64,000 nt of DNA from Rhizodiscina lignyota (Eukaryota > Ascomycota > Dothideomycetes > Aulographales > Rhizodiscinaceae): the NCBI GenBank assembly GCA_010015805.1, contig ML978142.1:1-64000 (forward strand), in the 5' to 3' direction. The notes beneath the pieces are model-generated. The model had not been told where the DNA came from. It worked only from the letters and a program-made list of their open reading frames with translations, and ran no database searches. Below, one piece after another: positions 23,600-34,561 of the stretch. Numbering within the stretch: the stretch's first letter is position 1; every line of letters begins with the position of its first letter. The translations under genes and the position numbers were made by a program.

Positions 23600-24546
23600 A
23601 TGACGACCTTTGCGTACGTCTCTCGCATCATTTGCACTCTCCGTTGAGTATCAAGCTCAAACTGAGACAAGTATACAGCAAACAGTCCTTCTCAGCGTCG
23701 AACTGCGCCTCCTTCCGCCCAACTTACCCACGATCCCTCTACGACACCGTCCTCGCCGGCCAGCGCGATGTCTGCGTCGAGCTAGGCTGTGGACATGGTC
23801 TAATCTCACGCGCCCTCGCACCACACTTCGCACAAGTCATCGGCACGGATCCCAGCCCTGGAATTGTATCGCAATCACAGTTGTCCAGCCCACCTACCTC
23901 ATACTCCAAAGTGACGTTCCGACAAGCGTCTGCGGAATGGCTGCTATTTCTAGAAGATGGTTCTGTGGACTTGATCGTCGCGGGGCAGAGCGCGCATTGG
24001 TTCGACCAGAGTAGGTTGTGGCCGGAGATGGCGCGCGTATTAAGAAAGGGTGGGACGCTTGCGTTTTGGGGTTATAAGGATAATGTGTTTGTAAAGTGGC
24101 CGTATGCGACGAAGCTACTTCATAAAATGACGTCGCCTTTCACCAACGATCTAGAGACGCTGGGCCCATACTGGGAGCCGGGGAGGAAGATCGTCGTAAG
24201 GAAGTTGAGGGATGTGGTTCCGCCATCCGATATGTTTGAGGACGAGACCAGAATTGAGTACGAGCCGAACATGGACGGGAAGGGGAAGGGTAGTGGGGAG
24301 GGAACGCTGTTCGTACAGGCGAGGATGACGGTTGAGGGATTCAAGGAGTATCTGAGGACGTTTAGTAGCGTGCATTCGTGGCAAGAAAAGCATCCGGACA
24401 ATGTGAAAAGGAGCGCAGGTGGGAATGGAGATTTTGTGGATCTGTTATTTGACAGAGCGAGCGAGAAGGAAGATATCTGGAAACATGAAGAGGAAGAAGT
24501 TGACGTTGAGTGGGGGAGCGCATTGCTGATGGCTAGGAAGAAATAG
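23600..24546 (+). CDS. SAM-dependent methyltransferase, trans-aconitate methyltransferase (TMT1)-like
   Basis: A 14-nt first exon (23600-23613, encoding MTTFA with the split codon) is joined to 23679-24546 across a 65-nt intron, giving 293 aa. Class I methyltransferase fold: motif I VELGCGHG (38-45), the acidic GTDPSP end of strand 2, and the post-motif SAEWL and GQSAHWFD. The N-terminal SFSASNCASFRPTYP and the WF/FDQSRLWPEMARVLRKGG region match the yeast Tmt1/YHR209W-like group, which methylates trans-aconitate or related small carboxylates. The C-terminus is acidic with a Glu run. No organelle signal is visible. The real substrate is unknown; if it belongs to the adjacent enzyme block, it could be an O-methyltransferase of that pathway. 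Confidence 0.85.
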
Positions 24547-25042
24547 CATTCCCACACCGATATTCAATTATTTGATCACGGAGAGCGAATCGGTCGAGTG
24601 CATCAAAGACTGACACGCTGTGCATGAATGCATGACTCGCGCGCAGATTGGGGCGCTTCTGCCCAGGCAACGCCTCGCAAACAATCAGGCCGCGACGCGG
24701 TCACTGCACAGGTGAAACATCGTGGGCCACTTCGCTCTTCCTTCTCACAAACATTTCTGAGCGCTTCTGCAAAGACACAAACCACTGGAAAGTCGATTTG
24801 AAGCTCGCTTCTTGCAGTACAAAGGTTACACAAAGCAATTCTCGTAATGGTATGTGCCATGACCCCCTAGCTCCCGCTCACTCGCGTCGCTCCCCTGGCG
24901 ACAATCCGCCTCCTCCGATGCACCGTAAACATTAGCCAAAATCACGCAAACACCACTTCTTCCCCATCTTCTCTTCTCCCAAGTCGCTCTTTGCCGGTAT
25001 ACCGTTTCATAATCAAGAAAACTGCACATTCACTTCTTCGAG
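24547..25042. other. Intergenic region
   Basis: 3' flank of the methyltransferase gene and promoter of the myosin light chain gene. The antisense frame at 24603-24860 has no family resemblance. Confidence 0.5.
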
Positions 25043-25674
25043 ATGGCGTCAAACTCACAATCTCAGGCCTCGACAAACTACAAAGAAGCCTTCGCCCTCT
25101 TCGACAAGCGCGGCAACGGTCGCGTCGCGATCGACTCCCTCGGCGACTTGCTGCGCGCATGCGGACAGAACCCGACATTGGCAGAGATTAGCGAGTTGGA
25201 GAAGACTGCTGGTGGGGACTGTGAGTGACATTCGAGGCGTTGTTGACTGCAATGTGGATAGATATATCTGGTGGCAGACAGACAACTGTGCAATCCTCTC
25301 GGAAAGAAGCACACGAGGCTAACATTACTATTGTAACAGTCGACTTCGACACATTTTCCCGGATCCTCAACCGTCCAGGGGGATTCCGCGACCCTGGCGA
25401 GCCAGAGGAGTACTGCAGAGGCTTTCAGGTGTTCGACAAGGACATGACGGGCTTCATTGGCGTTGGTCAGCTGAGATACAGTACGTATAATGTCTTCATC
25501 GAGTAAACAAGTGGAGTCAGTGAGCATATGGCTAATGTCACCGTTATCACAGTCCTCACGAATCTGGGCGAGAAGATGAGCGACGAGGAGGTGGATGAGC
25601 TGCTCAAGGCAGTGGACACTAGCAGCGGAGAGATCAACTACACAGATCTGGTGCGCACGATCCTCGCGAACTAG
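25043..25674 (+). CDS. cdc4: Essential myosin light chain, Cdc4 type
   Basis: Three exons, 25043-25220, 25340-25480 and 25553-25674, giving 146 aa. The second and third exons restore FDTFSRILNRPGGF and ILTNLGEKMSDEEVDELL. The protein is a calmodulin-superfamily EF-hand protein that closely follows the fission-yeast Cdc4 pattern (FALFDKRGNGR, LLRACGQNPTLAEI, RGFQVFDKDMTGFIGVGQLRY, DLVRTILAN). The EF loops are degenerate, as usual for myosin light chains. Cdc4 binds IQ motifs of myosin II and V heavy chains at the contractile ring and septum. The length agrees with the family (about 141 aa). Confidence 0.95.
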
Positions 25675-26624
25675 AGGAGGATGCAGCTTTCGAAAGCTGT
25701 AAGACGGTGTTTGGAGATGTTGATACCACGAACGAATGAGCAACTTTGGCACATCACGGCGTCACGGAGGGTTGGATGGGTGAGCTTGTTCGGTTACAGC
25801 GTTGTACTACTTGCAGAGGGTCGATATGAATGAAAACAACGTTCGAGTCTCCCACTCGGTGTTTCATAAAGAGCCCCATGCTCCAATGCTTTCGACGATT
25901 GATTAGATGTATAGCTAGGAAGACACAGTGAGCCATATGAGCACTGCATTGGTCTTTTAGGAGCACGGTTGTTCTGAGCGACATGCGCCTCTACGGCGTT
26001 GATCAAGGCTACCAATTCCCAAGAAGCTGAATTACCTATATCATCCTCGAGACAGTAGTAATCGAGAACGGTACCAGACTATTTCCGCGTTGTGAGGCTC
26101 TGCTCGGCCATTCATCACCAGCTCTGCTCGGCAAACGCCGGTGAGTTGTTCGCTGGCCGAGTCGGCCTCTCCGACCAACGATCATCGGCAAAAGACCTGC
26201 AACCTCGAATCACCACCTACCCCTCCAACAACATCCACGCTTCTCGCCACCCCTTTGCCTTTCTTGCTCCTGTACACCCTGAAATAGCTCCTGCAATTTC
26301 CAAGCAACGCTCTGCCGGGAGACAAAACGCAGCTATCCGTTCCGGTGGAGCGTGTTCCCAAGATCTTTGGTGACTTGCACGCACCAATTCAGCTACCTAC
26401 ACAACACTGAAGGGTCCACACCTTCACTCTTCATACTCGCACTTTCTCCTGCTCACACCTTCCACGACCACAACATCGCACAAACAAACACCTTCTCGCA
26501 ATTTGCTCAGGCGTTATTGTGTAATTGTCACAAGCAGCAAATCGCGTCGCACGAGCTACACCTATCGGGCGCTTAGACCCTCCTCCACTCAACGCCCAAA
26601 ATTTCACACGCAGCGAACCACCTC
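25675..26624. other. Intergenic region
   Basis: 3' flank of the light chain gene and a long, CA/CT-rich leader or promoter of the Ran-binding protein gene (26200-26620), typical of fungal 5' UTRs. No gene seen. Confidence 0.5.
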
Positions 26625-28810
26625 ATGACGCGGACCACGTCGCGTCGGCACGAATCCCCGCAACCTGCAGCTGAACCCCTTCCTCCTGCCGCCAGCATGG
26701 CTTCAGACCCAGACACCGAACAAGCGGTGTCGCAAGGCCAAGAGCACGAACAGGAGATCGACGACGTCGAGAACAGCGAGGAGATCAGGAGACAGCTGAA
26801 GAACACTACGATCGCACCGACGATGGGCACCGCGGCCATGGTAGTTGAACAAGACAGGGAAGCATCTACGGATGCTCCTGTGAGCTCTGTGCCTGCGGGT
26901 GCGGAGAATGGAGATAACGTTGAAGGCGAAGCACAAGATCAGGGTGAGGCTAGAGGCCGCCTAAGGAAGAAGAGGAGTATTGACGAGGTGGAGGCCGAGA
27001 TCGAAGACGGCGAGGGAGAGAAACAAGGCAAGCAAGCTAGGAAGAGATCGAGAGATGGCGAAGACGGGGACAAGGAGGAGCAGTCGCGTGACGTTGGCGA
27101 TAACGTGTTGGACGCGTCTGCCACCGCAACCATGGACACGGGCAAATCCATACCTACGGAGTCGGCGAATGGAGGCCTCAAGAACAGGCCTGAGACACCA
27201 GATGTCACGATCGGTGATGAGGAGATGGACTCGGTGACAAGTCCGAAGAACAAACGCACGCGAGATCAGTTCCTTCAGGAGTCGGACAAGGCCGCAGAGT
27301 CGGTCGATGGCAGCGAGGACAAAGAAGATGAGGCTGCCGAGAGCAGTAAGCCTGCGAAGCGAGCACGCGACAAGAGCAGCCCACAAGCCGAAGGTGACGT
27401 CCCTGGTGACATCACTGAGAAGGTGGAAGAGAAGAAGGAGCTCAAGGTAAGCTCGATCATTCACCTGAATGTCTGATTGCTTTGTGCTAACGTTCATATC
27501 TAGATGCCATCCTCATCAGGCTTTGCAAACGCCTCCGCTGTCTCGCCATTCGGATCTCTTACGACCGTCACATCCCCCAAGTCACCATCCTCCCAGCCTC
27601 AGACTTCTACATCTGCCTTCGCAGCTTCTGCTTTCGGCAAGCTTGCTTCTGGCTCTGCGTCGCCTTTCGCAGCAACAGGAGCTTCTTCATCCGCGAGTCC
27701 TTTCGGAGCGCTTTCATCCACTACGAAGCCTACCCTCTCGTCCTTTGGTGATGCAGGAGCGTCGTCCAAGACTACTCCCAGCGCATTTGGCGGCTCACTC
27801 GGCGCGACTAGTGGTGCAGGCTCTCCATTCGTGCCCACCAAACCTACTTCAGTACTCGGCGCGTCGACATCGTCCACCTCTGGATTCGGCACACTCGGAA
27901 GTTCTAGACTCAACAGCGGTGGTTTTGGCAGTGGCTTCGCTGCCGTCGCTAAGCCCGGAGGTGGACTGACGTCCTTTGCGACTCCTGGTGCTACCGGCAT
28001 TGTCGGCCTGAGCAACAAGCCTGCTCTTCCCTTCGGGGCCAAGGCTGACGACGACGCGGATGAAGAAGAAGACGAGGAATCTGACGGCGAGGAAGGCGAG
28101 GAGAAGGACAAGGAGAAGAGGGAGGGGATCAAGAGCCCCGTCCCCACCGAGGAGAAGAAGGACAGGAGGTTCTTTGAGCAAACAGGTGGGCGTTCCCTTT
28201 CCATCACATTTCCACATTAGAAGCTATAAAGTCGATCCTAACTAGACCGTGTGACCAGTACTGAGCGGAGAAGAGAACGAGATGACCATATTCTCATGTC
28301 GGGCCAAGCTGTTCGTCTTCACGACGTCGTCAACCTCACCGGAGAAGAAGGAGTGGAAGGAGCGCGGGGTGGGCACGCTGAAGCTAAACGTGATGGAGGA
28401 GCAAGAGACGGAGAACGAAAACGCAAACGAGACGAGCGACCCGCTTCACTCTACGCAATACTCAAAGCCGACGCCCTCACCGACTACTTCCCAGAGCCCA
28501 AGCAACAGCCTGTCAAGGGCCCGATTAGTGATGCGCGCGGACGGCTCACAGCGGGTTATCCTAAACAGTCCGGTAAACGCAAAGCTAAAGTTCGGTACAG
28601 CAGATGGCCAGAGGCCGACGTCCGGCACGGTGCTGTTCCAAGGCATGTGGGAGGGGAGCTTGCAGCTGCTGACTCTAAGGGTGAGTGACTTACATTTGTT
28701 TACACGTATTGTGTACTAGACCTTATGCTAACTATCTGTAGATGAAGCAGCAGTTCGCGGAAGAGCTCTGGGATCAAGTCTCGCACTTGAACCAACAGGG
28801 TACAAAGTAG
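26625..28810 (+). CDS. Nup2/NUP50-like Ran-binding nucleoporin
   Basis: Four exons, 26625-27446, 27504-28185, 28259-28680 and 28742-28810, giving 664 aa. The N-terminal 270 residues are acidic/basic low complexity with several KKRS and KRARDKS nuclear-signal-like clusters. Next comes a Ser/Ala/Gly-rich region with SPFG, SAFG and SGFG dipeptide-type FG repeats, an acidic stretch (DDDADEEEDEESDGEEGEE) and a C-terminal RanBP1 domain (SGEENEMTIFSCRAKLFVF, WKERGVGTLKLN, RLVMRADGSQRVILN, LFQGMWEG). This order marks Nup2/NUP50/Hba1-type proteins, which bind Ran-GTP and importin alpha at the nuclear pore basket. A second ATG at residue 25 (MASDPDTEQ) may be the true start. The last exon ends 18 residues after the domain, but protein-like sequence follows in another frame (see 28811-29167). 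Confidence 0.85.
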
Positions 28811-29167
28811 CTTCGTGGTCGGAGCAGGTGGAGGTGTTGAAGGAGGTGGCTGAGCGATATCCGGACGTGGAGTTTCTGACGACGACGGCGGAGGATCTGT
28901 ATCTCCGTAAGAAGCAGATGGAAGATGCGGACGAGTTGATGAGGGACGCGGATTGGGAGGCTTTCGAGCAGCAGTTGACTTTTGGGTTAGTAAACCGGGA
29001 TCGGCATAGGCACGAGCAATTGAATAGTATATATATCCCCCATTGGATTAGGAATTGCCAAAACGGAATGGTACTGATATGTTTGTGTCTCCTTTTGTGC
29101 TCATGCGAGGTTCAAGTGGATGATGGATTCAGCTGTGAGGAGAAGATTGTTTGAGGTATCGTGGTGA
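28811..29167 (+). other. Protein-like tail in another frame downstream of the Ran-binding gene
   Basis: From about 28813 the reading frame one base back from that of the upstream exon is clearly coding-like: codons end mostly in G or C and the peptide contains VEVLKEVAERYPDVEFLTTT and DADELMRDADWEAFEQQL. It can be spliced at 28986-29109 (GTTAGT donor) to end FKWMMDSAVRRRLFEVSW with a stop at 29167. It has no start codon of its own. It may be a last exon reached by a weak-donor 50-nt intron (28778-28827), by a second donor 4 nt past the main one at 28681, or after an indel; it may also be a gene relic. The family is not recognised. Confidence 0.5.
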
Positions 29168-30145
29168 GAGTGGACTTCTGTTGGCCCCATTTCCGAGAAT
29201 CGAGCGCCCGAGTGCGGCTTCGAATAGACGTATTTTAATGTCGAATTCGTAGCAATTCATCTATACAATTGTCGAAGAATGGACGGTCTGACTTGGTATA
29301 GAAACATCGAACGTGTTCGGGAGAAACAGCTGTGACTAGTGGCTCTTCCACATATCCAAACTGATGGGTTAACCAAGTACATTCCGAGTAGACGTAATTC
29401 GATACAATTGCGGTAGAACGCGGCTCTTGATGTACTTAGGCGTTCCGAGCATGTTTATATCAAATATGAATGATTAATCTATCGCACAATTATAAGTAGC
29501 GGCGGTCTCAAGCATGCACCTTGTATTCTTCCGAGGGATACGCCTGATGAATGGTTCGCTCAAAATGCTTTCCTACTGTCTTGTGGTAGGCGGCTCCCGA
29601 CCATTTCTATGCTAATTAGCCAAACTGCTACACATCGAGTAGACGTACCTTGATATCGTATGCGCGTATCTCCTTGATCCAATGATAAAAGAATATGAGT
29701 CCGGCTTGAGATTGGAACTTCAAGCCTATCCGGGTAAAGTAGGGCTGATTAGCAGATGTCTTACCTTTCGAAGTTGCCCAGGTTCGCTAATACATCTGAG
29801 TAGACGTACGTCAGTATTGCTCGGGCGGCAATTCAATAGTATACTTGCAGAAGGAGAGAGTGTTATACTTACGGTCTAGCCCTCAACGATGCATGGCTTG
29901 AGCGAGAACAAGTATCGACAGCTTCATAGGGCAAAAGCAATTCGCTAAGTTGTGAGAGCTCGAGGGGAATCATTTCGATATCGAACCGGCTCGAATTGAC
30001 CGATTCAATTGTAGAGAAGGTGACATTTTATCTAGTTCCTTTAGTATCAAGCTCTCTTACACTACCATTATATACATTGTGCGGTGATGATGTCTGTGGC
30101 GCCGCACCTAACATCTCCCGACACAAGCGCACACCCATTGCTCTC
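29168..30145. other. Intergenic region
   Basis: About 1 kb without a gene, lying between two 3' ends. It contains the dispersed GAGTAGACGTA motif described separately. Open frames are short and lack ATG starts or protein-like composition. Confidence 0.5.
29222..29808 (+). repeat. Dispersed 11-bp motif, four copies
   Basis: GAGTAGACGTA occurs at 29386-29396, 29637-29647 and 29798-29808, with a one-base variant (GAATAGACGTA) at 29222-29232. The last two copies also share an upstream ACATC. Spacings are 164, 251 and 161 bp. Surrounding sequence is only loosely similar (GGCTCTTCC/GGCTCTTGA/GGCTCCCGA), so this may be a decayed repeat array. Confidence 0.45.
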
Positions 30146-31378
30146 TCAGACGTCTGCCCAGTCGTAAGACTGCAGTTCCCATTCGATCTCTGGACCGCCC
30201 CCAAACAGTTTGTACACCTTCGTCTTGCTCAAAAACCACAAAGCAGAGTCCCGTACCCCAAGGCCCAAAGCAGTCTGTGGAAACATTATCTGAGGAAACC
30301 CAGGTATGGGGTCTTCCATTTTCGTATAAATTGGGCGAAAGATCTCCTCGTATCGCTTCAGAGCCTGGGGGATATCACTGCTGCTCTGTATCCTTGACAG
30401 TTCTCCTGCCAGCATATAAGCACCCCCAATGGCTAGGGTCGTTCCGGAACCAAAGGTCGCCCAAGCTGCGTCTCCCAGTAAAACGGCCCGTCCATTCGAC
30501 CATTTTGGGAGCTTTACCTGAGCAGCACGGCTCATGTAAAAGTCTTCGGCATGGTCCATTGCCTCCAACACTCGTTTTGCCTCCCAGCCTGCATCATCAA
30601 AGTAGCTGTGCAACATCCGTTTCGTTTCATCTGCTCCTTTGTCCATAGCATCTTCGACAGTTGGATCGCGTCGCCCTCGTGCTGGCATTGTGATGCACAA
30701 GTATGACCCCATTGTCGAAGGGTTCCGGTGCGGGCGCTTCATGATGCAGAGACCTTTCCGCAGGTTGTAAATTTGCCACATTCTGGAATCGTCTGGTCGG
30801 CTCGGAATGCTGAAGAACGCATTGTACTGGCCCAGGAATTTATAGCCATCCTTGAGAATTTGCTCGTCCAGAATCATCGGCCGAGTGCTCGAAGTAGCTC
30901 CATCGGCGGCAACAACCAAATCGAAGGTGTCTTCCGAGCCGCCGGCGAAGGTCACATTGATATCACTGTCTGTTTGTTTGAGAGAGGTGATTGGATCGCC
31001 ATACACGTACTTGATGTTGTCAGAAGTCTCAGTAGCCTCCAGCAAAAGTCGTGACAGGTCTCCCCTCAGGATCTCGTATTGAGCAGTGAAATTCTCACCA
31101 GCTCCAAACTGAGCAATGGCCTTTCCGGATGAATCCAAAAATGCAGTGCCCTCCTCTGTAGTGTAACAGGAGCGAACGGCGTCCAGCAAGTTCATTCTCT
31201 TGAGAATTTCAATGGCTGAACCATGAATGTCGATCGCCTGGCCCGTGACCCTTGGAGTGCGTGATCGTTCAACGATTGTGATTGATGTTCGAAGCCGCGT
31301 CCTGGCAAGCCAGTATGCTAGACAAGGGCCTGCAATGCCCGCCCCTGATATAAGAACTTTCAAATGGGGTGTAGACAT
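30146..31378 (-). CDS. FAD-dependent monooxygenase (PHBH/TetX type), 410 aa
   Basis: Single exon, complete. Class A flavoprotein hydroxylase: N-terminal FAD dinucleotide motif ISGAGIAGP (near 10-18), an acidic ER closing strand 2 (VERSRTPR), the DG motif VVAADGATSSTR and the GD motif GRAVLLGDAAWATFGSGTTLA. The fold matches TetX, PgaE and fungal salicylate-type hydroxylases, which add oxygen to aromatic or polyketide rings using NAD(P)H. No signal peptide. It is divergently arranged with a Zn2Cys6 regulator across 743 bp, a layout that often marks a locally regulated catabolic or tailoring gene. Confidence 0.93.
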   Translation of the reverse strand: MSTPHLKVLISGAGIAGPCLAYWLARTRLRTSITIVERSRTPRVTGQAIDIHGSAIEILKRMNLLDAVRSCYTTEEGTAFLDSSGKAIAQFGAGENFTAQYEILRGDLSRLLLEATETSDNIKYVYGDPITSLKQTDSDINVTFAGGSEDTFDLVVAADGATSSTRPMILDEQILKDGYKFLGQYNAFFSIPSRPDDSRMWQIYNLRKGLCIMKRPHRNPSTMGSYLCITMPARGRRDPTVEDAMDKGADETKRMLHSYFDDAGWEAKRVLEAMDHAEDFYMSRAAQVKLPKWSNGRAVLLGDAAWATFGSGTTLAIGGAYMLAGELSRIQSSSDIPQALKRYEEIFRPIYTKMEDPIPGFPQIMFPQTALGLGVRDSALWFLSKTKVYKLFGGGPEIEWELQSYDWADV

Positions 31379-32121
31379 GGTTGTTTGCTGTCGGTTTGAA
31401 TATAGTATGTGAAGCGAATTGATGTATCAGACGTGGAGAGCATATAAAAACGGGGAGAGGAAGGCGGGAAAGCTTTCACGGCGCAGAAATATCATGGTAG
31501 CAGATGTAGGTTCCTTAAATATCGCTAGACTTTCTTGTTGAGCGGAATTCGAACGAGGTACTTCCCTTCAATCTCGGTCCTGTGTACTCCATAGAGACCG
31601 AAGGTGCTAAAAAGAGTAAGAGCTCGGGTGGTCTCAGAAAAGGGTGGTCGGCCATGTCGTATCTCAAAGCGCGCGAAAACACTGTTAGTGTTTGTACGTC
31701 GGAGTCAGGAGGTTCGAGATATGACCGATCGCCAAAAGGGGCAAGGGCTCGGGTGGCCGTAGAGGCTCGGTCCCGAGCGGCCAATCAGACATCATACTTT
31801 CGAACTTCGCCTGACGTCTTTAGATTCTCATCATGATCTAAGGACAATCTTACGACGCTGTCGTAATGGCTCTGACTCACTAATAGCATTGACAGCTTCA
31901 GTGATTGTCCTGGAATATCTTGTCGAAGCCAGTATTTGTTGCAGCTCCGATACGTCGACGTAAACATTCCACCCAAGCTGCCTGCATACTCGCCGCGTGC
32001 ACATCACCACTGCTGTTTACCTGCCAGGAGTTCTTCATGCTTTATTTTCACTGGAGCTCATCTACACTATCGCTTTATTTTTGTTTTTCACCTACATTGA
32101 TATTGCAGTTTTCTACTCACC
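31379..32121. promoter_or_regulatory. Shared promoter of monooxygenase and regulator
   Basis: 743 bp between two divergent start codons. A pyrimidine-rich leader precedes the regulator's ATG at 32122. Zn2Cys6 proteins bind CGG triplets; the repeated CTCGGGTGG and GGCTCGG stretches at 31620-31780 are candidate sites, but no clean CGG(N)nCCG pair stands out. A frame at 31515-31784 has no family resemblance. Confidence 0.4.
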
Positions 32122-34561
32122 ATGAACCCTTCATCATCGCTGGGTATATCACCAACAACATCCACCTTCGCTTGCGTACGCTGCTCTGAGCGGAAAGTCA
32201 AGTGCAACAGGCAGAATCCATGTAGTGCCTGTACCAGGCACAAGGTGCAATGCATTTTTCGTGCGCCAAAGCCACCCCGAAGGAGACGAAAGCTCTCCAG
32301 AAACGAGCTATTCGACGAGCGACTGAAGCGCTATGAAGTATTGCTTCTGGAGAAAGGCATCGATCCTAATCAAGTCACGGACACTTCAAAATCTCAAAAC
32401 CATGACAAGAGTAGTTCCGCTGGGGTGCCTCAATACGTCTGGCAATTTCCGACAGCCTCAACTGATTCTACACCACAAGAAACAGTCTTCAAGCCCTTGC
32501 TATTACATGGACAGCAAGGTACAAAATTCGTGGACAAGTAAGCAACATCCAATTGCTTCTGACAAATGAAGCTAAGCCTCCAATAGCAGCTTGTGGCAGA
32601 GGGTAGTAGAGGAGGTGTGTGATCCGTCGCCTGGCTATTACAGACTCCATGACTCTACAACTGGATCTGTGCGCGAATGCTAACGGCATAGTCAGATCCA
32701 AGATCCTGAAGAAGCCCTGAAAGAAGAACCGGCGAATCATTTAAGCGGCAATGGAATGCCTAACAATGATTTTACCTATGTTCTTGACTGGAATCCGCCC
32801 ACTCCTAGACCCTCGCACCCTCCCGCCGATCATATTTACCGACTATGGCGCATATTTACTGAAAGGGTCGATCCTCTCATGAAGCTGATCCATGTACCGA
32901 GTTTGCAGTCCGCTATAGAGAAAGCCGTCATCAACATCGAAGACATCCCAGCGGGCTTCGAGGCGCTCATGTTCGCCATATATAGTATGGCCGTTCTGTC
33001 GCTTACGGAGGACGAATGCACAGAGTTTCTACGAGAAACGCGAGCGATAATGCTATCGTCTTTTGTGGCAGCTACGAAAGCAGCCTTGTCGCGCGCTGGA
33101 TTTATGAGCAGCACCAGCATTGTTGTTCTGCAGGCACTGGTGCTTCATATCTTTTCAATCAGAGATACCTACGACCCACGTGCTGTGTGGAGCCTCACTG
33201 GGCTTGCTCTCCGTGTTGCAGAGGGTATGGGGATGCGCATAGATGGCACATTGCTGGGACTATCACTCTTTGAAACCGAGATTCGCCGACGAGTCTGGTG
33301 GCAGCTCAGAATGCACGACTTCCGCGCGGCAGAGCTTGCTGGGCAGGCCAAGTTTCGAGACTTCGAAATCGATGAGACTACGCCAAAGAAGCCCGCCAAC
33401 GTCAATGACAGCGATCTGTCTCCTGTGATGCGGCAAGCTCCTCCTGAATCGACGAAACCCACTGAGATGACGTGGTGCGCGTTGAGATCAGACCTGGCTA
33501 CATTTGCTCATACCCAAATGGCCAGAATGCGCAAAAGAGGCAAAGCCGGGCTCGCTTCTGAGGAATATGCAGCTTTAGATGACTTACAATTGAAAGATAA
33601 GAGTATCAAGGAGATGGAAGACTTGATTGAGACAAAGTACTTGCGATTCTGCGACCCGTCTCAGCCACTACACTTAATGACCCTTCTTGGCGCTCGGCTT
33701 TCATTAAACCTCGTCCGATTCCAAGCTCATCATCCACGCAGATGGGCTAAACTGGAACATGTCTCAGCGTCTGAGCAGGAATTTGTCTGGGGCACAGTCC
33801 TCCAACTCCTGGAGCAATACAACATGTTGCAGTCAAACCCTCAGCTCCGACGCTTCGCTTGGAATACACCTTACTTCATCCAGTGGCACGCTGTCATTCA
33901 TGTCCTCGACACACTCCAAGCCGATCCTCTCCGCTTGGATGCTGAGAAGGCTTGGGGACTCATCGATGCCCTGTACCAAAACAATCCCGATATGTTACTG
34001 AGCATCAACAAACCGATCGTCGCCGCGGTTGGGAACCTTTGTTTGAGAGCATATAGTGCTCGTGCCGGCGCTCTTGCGAAACAGAAAGGGAGACTTCCTG
34101 GTCCACCGGAATACATTAACAAGCTTCGGGAACTACGAGAAGTAGCCAAGGCAAGGGTAGAGGGGAGAATCGCAAGAAGCAAGGGACAAGAGGCCATTGG
34201 CGGCGAAGCAAGACTGACGAGAACGGAGGCCAACGTAACATGGCCGGATACGAATCCGAGACCAGTAGAAGCACGGGTTGAAGCTTCGCGGCAGCAGTAT
34301 CCGGTAGCAAAGCAACCGCCAAATCCTATTCCCGGAAGCACATTGACTCAAGACGATGCATTCTGGCTCAGTGATGCACTGGTCAATAGTAATATCGCTA
34401 GTGGAGCAGCTGAGATGATGAACCTGGATATGGATACCATCCTGGCCGAGGATTACTGGCTTGACACTTCCAATGGCGATGGCATTGACTGGGGGCAGTG
34501 GGATGCTTGGTTTGGCAACCCTGACCCAATGCGCTCAAATATCGGCACAGGGCCTAGATGA
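32122..34561 (+). CDS. Zn2Cys6 transcription factor, 769 aa
   Basis: Three exons, 32122-32537, 32587-32614 (28 nt) and 32696-34561, in correct phase; the GTGTGT donor of the short exon is the weakest. The zinc cluster CVRCSERKVKC...C..C......C (residues about 18-45) has the canonical CX2CX6CX5CX2CX6C spacing, followed by a basic linker PRRRRKLSRNE and a Leu-rich helix for dimerisation. The centre matches the fungal-specific transcription factor domain (YRLWRIFTERVDPLMKLIHV, GLALRVAEGMGM, ETEIRRRVWWQL). The C-terminus is acidic and Trp-rich (DYWLDTSNGDGIDWGQWDAW), like an activation region. It is nuclear. The likely target is the divergent monooxygenase gene, by position only. Confidence 0.92.

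Noticed and set aside
14176-24546. Full polyketide or peptide secondary-metabolite cluster
   Set aside because: No synthase, synthetase, terpene cyclase or transporter is visible in or next to the enzyme block.
28251-28688. Long open plus-strand frame over the RanBP1 exon
   Set aside because: It is a shadow of the RanBP1-coding frame, which has clear domain motifs.
31540-31570. tRNA-like B box (AATTCGAAC)
   Set aside because: No matching A box or cloverleaf stems at the right distance.
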